Positions 56,933 through 64,000 of a DNA stretch of 64,000 bases are shown one piece after another. Positions within the stretch are counted from its first letter, which is position 1. Every line of letters begins with the position of its first letter. The notes under the pieces were generated by a model that was given only the letters and a program-made list of their open reading frames with translations, ran no database searches and was not told the DNA's origin. The stretch lies in contig JAUKUA010000005.1 of NCBI GenBank assembly GCA_030549175.1, positions 2,480,001 to 2,544,000 on the forward strand, given 5' to 3'. The DNA is from Lasiosphaeris hirsuta (taxonomy: Eukaryota > Ascomycota > Sordariomycetes > Sordariales > Lasiosphaeriaceae). A program made the translations under genes and the position numbers.

Positions 56933-58634
56933 AGAGGGGGTTCCGACGAGCTGATTTGTTTTGAGTGTTGGTTTGGGTCGGCAGCTACTTACACCCAGCA
57001 AAGCTGCACTGGTTCGGCGAGGCGGCAGGACCTGGGGACTGGAGAGCTGGAGGGGCAAGGCCAAAGCCAAAATGCAGCTGCGATAAGGGCTGTCTTAGAC
57101 GAAAGCAGATCTCTCAGTGGCAGCCCGAGGGGAGGGGCGGACAAAGAGCGCGGTAGCCGGTTGAAAACAGAGTTTCCACGGTTGACTATCGCTGTCAAAA
57201 ACAGACACAGGCGGCTCAGCGAGACACGCAAGAATTCCTGTTGCTGGTGGCGGGGTGGTGGGCTGTTGCTCCTATTTTCCAAGTCAGTCAAAGGGGCCGT
57301 TTCTGGAAGACTGGCGCAGCGCAGCGCAAGACGCGCGCGAGATCGCCTTTAGCGATGCCAGCCCGCCGGAAGCTTGTTCATCATCAAATTGATACATCAA
57401 GCTCCCCTCCGTCCATCACACAGACCCGATCCTGAATTCTGCTCTCCATTGCTCACAGGAGCACTGGCCAAGGCGCAATTGCGCACCGAGTCCTAGTGTA
57501 AGCGTGTGCAAGTGACGAGGCAAGCACCCGCCTGCCCCGACCACTCAGTTGGCAGAAACCAGCAGCATGGAGTTTTTGAATCTGACAGGCTGATTGACGG
57601 GCTGCTGGGCACGCTGGGCTTATGGAGAGGCATGAGGGACGGGTAGGCGAGGGGGCGTGAAAGGCAGAAGGGCGGAAACGGGATGTAATTGGGGACGTCA
57701 CCGACGTTGCTCATTCCAGGCCAGGGGCTGCAAGGGAAAGGGAGCACTGGGCACAGAGCACAGAGCCGAGCTGCGTCTTGAAGTACATACCTTCTGTGAC
57801 ACAAGATAAGGTCCGCCGAGATGTGTGGTTGCGGGGCCGATAAGGTGCTGAATTTGTGATTGCTTCTGAAAATAGGCACGGCAGCAATAAAACGGTGTAT
57901 TCTCTGGAGAGTCTTCTGAGTCAACCGTCGATATTGACTCGCAATGGATCTTGAGAGCTAGTTGGCAGCGGACGCAGACGCTTTCGATACTTGGACGGGG
58001 GGCGAATCCGTCCGCTTTATACGTGCCCCCAGCTGGGGCGTGGCCTTGGTTGTCCATGCTCATGACGAGAAGATCTAGAGCAACCAGGAGGCCAGATGGA
58101 GCTCCCATTGCTCGGCAGCGATTATTGCCCTGTCAATCCCCGCATGGGAGTCCCCAAGTCTCTCACGATGTCTCAAGAGGAAGGAGTTACCGACAAAATC
58201 TGCGCCATCCCGGGGGCGCTCTGACAAATAGAAATGTCCGTCTAAGCCGCATTGGGTAACCAAGCCCAACTGCTGATTGGATCACGAGGCCAGTCTCTGA
58301 ACCCGTCGGCAAGCTGGGCGTGCCTGGCGTCCCTGTGATAGCGGCGGTACTTGTGCGTGGCCAAGTACCTACTCGTATTTGTTGAGTACGCATGTACAGC
58401 ACGGTAGGAGGTGCGAGCCGAATTGCATTGTATCGCCTTCACCTGTCCATTGCCCTCGTGTCTGCGCTGCTCACCGCACGGCGCTAGGCAATACCAGCGG
58501 CAGTCCCGGAAGACGCTGCACTGCATTTCTTCCAGTGGCGTTGAAGCAACTTGATGCGACCTGTAATGTATTCGTAGTAGGAAATACTATAGCGGTGCGC
58601 CACCCTTTGCCCTCCTATGTAGCATGCGTCTGGG

Positions 58635-58658
58635 GATGTGGATGTGGATGTGGGATGT
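58635..58658 (+). repeat. GATGTG tandem repeat
   Basis: Three exact hexamers and a fourth offset by one G. Confidence 0.8.
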
Positions 58659-61136
58659 GGCAATCTACTGCCCTGATCTTTACACTACCCGGCTCCCAGG
58701 TACAAGACCGGGTGGACGAACATATTGCGCCTTCTAGAAGCACACAGTCGCCTGATAACGTCTTCTACCAAGTAAACGGCGACATCTCGTCCGTAGCCAC
58801 GAAGCCGCCGTATCAAGCAATATCACTCGCTCGTGCTTTGTTTCCGATAGAACATAGACAGCCCACCAGCTCCTCTCAACAGCTACGTGGGACAGTGTTA
58901 CCAACACGCCCCTTCCCCGTTCGGTCAGTCTCCTGGGCCTCCACAGTCAATGCGGCACAATCACATCAGCAACGGATATACCTTTGCACCCTGATAATCG
59001 GTGAGTCGAGCCCGCCAGCTAGAATAGCACGTGAATAGTTAGTTCCCGATGCTGCCGCATATCCGTATATGATTGCTCAGCACCGTCCTTTGCTGCAGGA
59101 CGCCGCAGGCATTGGCATTTGGTGGACATCGGCGGTCTGTTTCGCTGTGCGACGGCGTGCGAGCTACGCAAATTGTGAGTGGATATGGCACAAAGACAGA
59201 CTCCGCTGGTATTATGGAGGCCCGGTCTGTCCTCATCGGGGTTGGGCCTCTAGGAGGGGCCGGCCGATGGTGAAACTTCGGACCGTGTCCGTTCAAAGAC
59301 CTTGGAATCGGTCCCGTGATTGCTTCAGTACGTAAGAACTGGTAAGAAAACCATGGGCAGGGAGACGTGCTGGCTCCGCTGTGTGGCTGCGCGAGCGGCT
59401 GACTAGATAGCCGCCAAGTTATTATTACCCTAGGTTTCCGAAAACTGTGCCAATGCGTCCCTATCAAGTAATCTGGGGGTAATGGAAACCGCCTGGGGCC
59501 GCTTATTTAGATTCGTGATGTTGCACGAGACCGGGCAGTTTGCGTGCTCTGGGGCCTCCCTGGCCACAACGTCGGAGATGCTCAAGTCAAAACAGCAACA
59601 AGTCAACGGATCAGGGGCCAAGGTGTGTGCTGAGCCCACAACCCCAGCAGACCGCTGTTGTGCCGGGGAGTCGGGTAACACAACAGTGCGGCTTCCGGAC
59701 GGCGCAGCGCGTGTCTTCCGTGGCTCCCGAGTACTTGGGCGGCAGGTGTGTGAAAGCTCTGCTGTCCTCGTGCCGAAATCCTGGGCGCGACGGCGCTGAA
59801 ATCCTCACGGCTGGTCACGAGGTTTGCCCGGAGATTGCACTTGGCTGACGGGCGGGCGCCGTTGCATGGCTTGCCAAGGATTCCAGTCTCTGGCCCAAGC
59901 CCCTGCCAGTGCTGGGACTTGGGGACTCGGGAGTCGCTGCCAACGCCGCTCGACGATCGATCCTCGCCGTCCCCTGAATCTGGGGAAAAGCAAGACTGCC
60001 GCGGACCGAACGGACACCCTTGCCTGGCCCACATCCCCACCACTGAAGTGATTCAGTCCACATCCCCTGTCCTCCAAGCCCCTCATTTCCTCCCAAGCGC
60101 ACACAAGCACACGAAATCGTACACCCAGCTCCTAACGGATCCATCACTGGTAGTAACCGAAACTTGGGATAACTCACGAACTGCAACTTCTCCCGCCCAA
60201 GCATTGCTTGCCAAGGTCGTCGGAAACGCAGCCGGGAGGGCATCCGGTGGAGCTCAAGCAGTCGGTGTCCAAGCTGCGCTGTGGGTGGTGGGGCAGAGAA
60301 AATTTCGATTCTAGAATGGGCATCAATGTGTCAGTCAAGAGTTGGTCGCACGCAGCAGTTGCCGCAGCAGCCGCTGGCGCGAAATGACGGCATTTTCACC
60401 TGCAGGTGTCGAATGAAAATTGCCAATGGATTTCCGATTCACTTCGAGCAAGCCCCTCCCATTTCCCCTCGAGTATCTTCACTCGCAGATGTTTGTCGGT
60501 TTCTTTGCATGATCAGTTTGCAGATGGGCTGAGAGGGGGACTTGAAAATTCTGTGTGCAAAATGTCAAAATATCGAATTTGACGTCATGGCATGCTATAG
60601 CACCCCTCGTCATCCGGCTCAGATTTGCCCGGCCGTGCGCCTTCTGTGCATCTGGCGGGCAACTGGCGGGCCAGCATTTCTGACAATCGACAATTGGCAA
60701 TATCATCATCGCAAGAGGGGCAGGGTGAGCTCCCCCACCATCACCATCGCAGGCCTGAGATGAAGCTGCCCTTTCCCACGTGGGCGCTCCCGTTTCCCAG
60801 CGCGCCACCCGTGCACCCGTCGTTGGCTCGCAGCGGCACATCAGGCTGCTAGGGTGGCATGCTCGGTTTCGAACGGCGGATGGTTACAACAGGCGTGGTC
60901 AGGTGTGTGTGGTGGGGTTCCCGTCTGACTCCCGACCTCCATCGCTTTGGAGGGGGGCGTGGAGGGGAACACGGAGGGGATTGTTGGGGTGCCGGCTATT
61001 TTGCTCTCAAGAGCCCAGACCCCAAGAGCTCAGCTATCGGCAAGAATTCCACACCTCAGCTCAAGGTTCGAGCCAATCCATCAGCTCAATTGACCATTCC
61101 GGCCTTGGTTGCTGCCTCGACACTTTAGTCACAAAC

Positions 61137-62753
61137 ATGAGCTCTGCCTCGGATGCAGGTGGCACGGCACAGCAGGCACGGGCACAGGCGCAGGCGCTGG
61201 ATCAGGAGGACCCGCTCGCCTTCACGCGCAGCGAGTTCAACATCCCGACCGTCGCCGACATAGCAAGCACCCGCTTGGCCGATCCAGGTTCGAAAGGCTC
61301 TTCCGAGATGCGAGAGAGCGAGGTTGGGCTAATTTTGTTGCTGCCGCCGCTGTCTAGCCGCCTCTTCTGCTGGTTCCGGTGACGTTCGTAACACGGGTGA
61401 TGGCACTGGTGATGAGAGCGCCAAATGTATCTATCTATGCGGCAACTCGCTGGGTTTGCAGCCCAAGCGGACGCCAACGCGCATCAACCAGTATCTGTCA
61501 ACCTGGGCTGCACAGGGCGTACAGGGCCACTTCAAGCCCCTTGAGGGCTCCCCGCTTCCGACCTGGCTCGACGCAGATGCGCAGGCCGCCGAGCTCATCG
61601 CCCCTATCGTGGGCGCTGCCCCGTCTGAGGTTGCCGTTATGCAGACCCTCACGGCCAATCTCCACCTGTTGATGTCGGCCTTCTACCGCCCCGACATCAA
61701 TGGCAAACACAAGATCATCCTGGAGAGCAAAGCTTTCCCAAGCGACCATGTGAAGTCCACCCCTTTCCTAACCCGTCCCTGATCTTCTCTCCAAAGATGG
61801 TCTGACTGACGGGAGATGACCCGTAGTTCGCCGTCGAGACACAGCTCCGGCACCATGGGCTTAACCCCAAGACTTCCATGGTGACGATAGAGTCCCCCTT
61901 TTCCCAGGACAATGTCCCCAGTACCTACGATATTATGTCCGTGATCTCCACTCATGCTGCCACCACTGCTCTTCTGCTCCTCCCAGGTATCCAGTACTAC
62001 ACGGGGCAACTGCTTGACATAAACGTCATCACAGCCTTCGCTCACAAGCATGACATATTCGTCATCTGGGACCTCGCACACGCCGTTGGCAATGTCCCGC
62101 TGTCGCTCCACGACTGGAACGCCGATGCCGCCGCCTGGTGCTCCTACAAGTACCTCAACTCCGGCCCGGGCAGCATCGGCGGCCTTTTTGTGCACGAGCG
62201 CCACAGCCAAGTAACCAAGGCCGTCACAGACACCAAACCTGAGGAAGGGTACACGAACCGGCTTGCGGGCTGGTGGGGCAATGATAAGAGCAGCAGATTC
62301 ACCATGGCCAACAAGTTCCACCCTGTCGCCGGTGCTGCCGGATTCCAGCTCAGCAATCCAAGCATCTTGGATATCACGAGCCTGAGCGCTTCGCTCGAAG
62401 TCTTTGGCCTCGCTGGCGGTATGCAGCCCCTGCGCAAGAAGTCACTGCGTCTAACAGCATATTTGGAAACGCTTCTCGCGGGTATGAAGGAGGAGGACAA
62501 GGCGATGTTTCGTATCATCACCCCCTCGGACCCGAGGCAGCGTGGCGCGCAGCTGAGCATCCTGTTGGCAGACGGGCTCCTGGGCATCGTCATGAGTACG
62601 CTAGAGGCGCGCGGCGTCATTGCCGACGAGCGCAAGCCCGATGTCATCCGCGTGGCGCCCGCGCCCCTGTACAATACATTTGAGGACTGTGTGAGGTTCG
62701 TCCAGGTGTTTTCGCTAGCACTCGAGTCGGGCCGGCGCGCCAGGGGCGAGTAG
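61137..62753 (+). CDS. BNA5: Kynureninase (de novo NAD synthesis)
   Basis: Exons 61137..61287, 61358..61749 and 61827..62753; 489 residues. This PLP enzyme cleaves 3-hydroxykynurenine/kynurenine to (hydroxy)anthranilate and alanine in the tryptophan-to-NAD pathway. Exon 1 gives [20 protein letters not shown]; the first intron splits ADP/A before a Ser/Gly-rich loop leading to [16 protein letters not shown]. Then come [59 protein letters not shown] (intron 2 after SDH), [18 protein letters not shown] (PLP-contacting Asp about 263), [19 protein letters not shown] (Lys289 for the Schiff base), [15 protein letters not shown] and [19 protein letters not shown]. All family motifs are intact and the length is normal. 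The start ATG is followed by a Gln/Ala-rich, non-conserved leader. Confidence 0.96.
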
Positions 62754-64000
62754 ATTACGACCGAGTCTAGAATGACATTGATGTAAAGTTTCCCCCGTGT
62801 CTCTGATTGTACAGCTGGCTGTTCATCTCATAGATTTCGGCCAGTCGCGTGCTATGCTGGCTTTGGCTGATGGCCAATGGCCCATTCCTCGGACTGAAGA
62901 GCTCGATCCACATGTCAAGGTGGGTAGGACGAGAGAATGACAGGCTCTTCCCGGTCAGAGATTGATAGGATGGCATATGCGGTGCTATGCTGAAGGCCAG
63001 AAGCATGGCGTCTCTTTTCCCCTTTCGGATGTCGCTGCTTTTCCTGCCGGCTATGTAAGTTTTGCTAACGACATCAAATTCATCCTTCACGTTAGAATAT
63101 TATTAGTACTACTGAGACCTAGTTGGCGGATTGGAAATGGAAGTATTGCACAACATGCTTAGGATAAAGCAGCCAGCTTTTATCTCAGGTAATTGGTTAC
63201 TTTGAGTTCAACGCAGCTAGCATATGCAAAGTGACTACGTATGTATGTAACACTACTCTAGGGTCACCTTGAGGTACGGAGCCATACTGCCCGCTACTCG
63301 GCGTGATCATACTTTGGAGATCTCGTAATAAATGATCAGATATGAGCAATATTGTGTCACATTGTTCAGGACGAGTGAGAAGCGCCCGTCTGATGATGTT
63401 CGGGCAGAAGCGACTAGCTAGTTTACACACCATGTTGGCCCCAAAACTGGAAAACGTTATCATCCTTCCGAGGAGACGGGAAAGCTAACACCGAAGCGAG
63501 ACTTCCCCAATCCCAATATCCTACGGGGCCGCCACTTCTGATACAGCGGGTTGTGTATCCAAATCTGCCCTTTGCCAGGGATCCTATCATTCTAGACGCT
63601 GCCAAGGAAGCATCTCTAAAGTCTTCTTAATTTACCACACCTCACGATAGGTATCTTTTTTTGTTTTTTTTTGGGGGGGGGGGGGGGGGGGGGGGTGCAA
63701 GCCAACACTGCCTGTCTACCACAAAGCACTTGAGTGGCATCCATACTTTGGAACGGCAGCTGGGGCACTAACCACAAAGGCCAGCCGCAAAAGGCCAAGT
63801 CCTTGCCCAACATGATGATAAGGCAGACTGCAGGACGGGCCTGACCCCAACACCACAGAGAAAAGGTGCCCTTCACTCTCACTCACATGTTCCCGAGCGC
63901 CTCACCGTACCACACCGTGTGGAAAGGAACACTGAATTGTGGATACATCCTCTCCCTGTACTCTTCCTAAGCCTAGTCATATATACCAACCGCGATGGTC
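62754..64000. other. Gene-free right end with T9G23 block
   Basis: No supported gene. It includes the kynureninase 3' flank and the T9G23 block at 63664-63695. Short frames have no family features. Confidence 0.55.
63664..63695 (+). repeat. T9G23 homopolymer block
   Basis: The longest G run in the window, directly preceded by nine T and, one G earlier, another T run. Confidence 0.9.

Larger units (their letters stand above)
56201..61136. other. 4.9-kb gene-poor divergent spacer GDH2 / kynureninase
   Basis: The longest unexplained stretch. Frames such as 58379-59038 (219 codons) and 59835-60314 lack domains, do not start at convincing ATGs and have no matching splice partners. It contains a TCCAGGGA tandem repeat at 56911-56932 and a GATGTG repeat at 58635-58658. 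The likely content is long regulatory sequence and leaders for the two metabolic genes; a non-coding RNA or an unrecognised gene cannot be excluded. Confidence 0.5.

Noticed and set aside
58379..59038. 219-codon open frame in the GDH2/kynureninase spacer
   Set aside because: Begins without an ATG at the frame start, composition is low-information, no domain or splice partner; probably chance in GC-rich DNA.
61055..61075. GGTTCGAGCC, resembling a tRNA B box
   Set aside because: No paired T-arm, acceptor stem or A box upstream.

Overview
The window is a gene-dense stretch of a filamentous ascomycete nuclear genome. Most genes carry short GT...AG introns of about 50-80 bp, often with CTAAC/CTGAC-like branch sites. 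Protein sequences and gene structures look like Sordariomycetes, possibly Sordariales; that placement is inferred from protein similarity and is not proven. There are no operons, CRISPR arrays or prophages, and I found no convincing tRNA or rRNA gene. Exon boundaries were deduced by reading splice sites and checking that every exon sum is a multiple of three.

Layout. 0-10 kb: a 5'-truncated alternative NADH dehydrogenase, the tubulin-like DML1/misato gene, poly(A) polymerase, an alpha/beta hydrolase and the very-long-chain 3-hydroxyacyl-CoA dehydratase. 10-18 kb: a small conserved fungal protein, a 3.7-kb gene-poor spacer, a decayed catalase pseudogene and another spacer. 17.8-25.9 kb: ARL1 GTPase, RPL39, SKP1 and GPI mannosyltransferase SMP3. 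26-36 kb: PET100, a TACO1/YebC-type mitochondrial translation factor, the giant HEAT-repeat protein LAA1 and a CCDC90/FMP32 coiled-coil mitochondrial protein. 37-45 kb: an alpha/beta hydrolase fused to a dual-specificity phosphatase, an NTF2-like protein, vacuolar alkaline phosphatase and an F-box/LRR-like protein. 45-51 kb: RAD9 of the 9-1-1 checkpoint clamp, an RCC1-repeat ATS1-like protein and prephenate dehydrogenase TYR1. 52-64 kb: NAD-specific glutamate dehydrogenase, a 4.9-kb spacer, kynureninase and a gene-free end.

The genes are mainly housekeeping and each works in its own pathway. Some themes recur. Three neighbours or near-neighbours (PET100, TACO1-like, FMP32-like) have family links to cytochrome c oxidase biogenesis. 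TYR1, kynureninase and NAD-GDH concern amino-acid and NAD metabolism. From about 17.8 kb onward orientation alternates strongly, giving many divergent and convergent pairs.

I did not find a clearly new biological system. The most notable items are the catalase pseudogene, whose internal deletion leaves what looks like one hybrid intron; the hydrolase-phosphatase fusion; repeated T(n)G(n) homopolymer blocks; and the long unexplained spacers.
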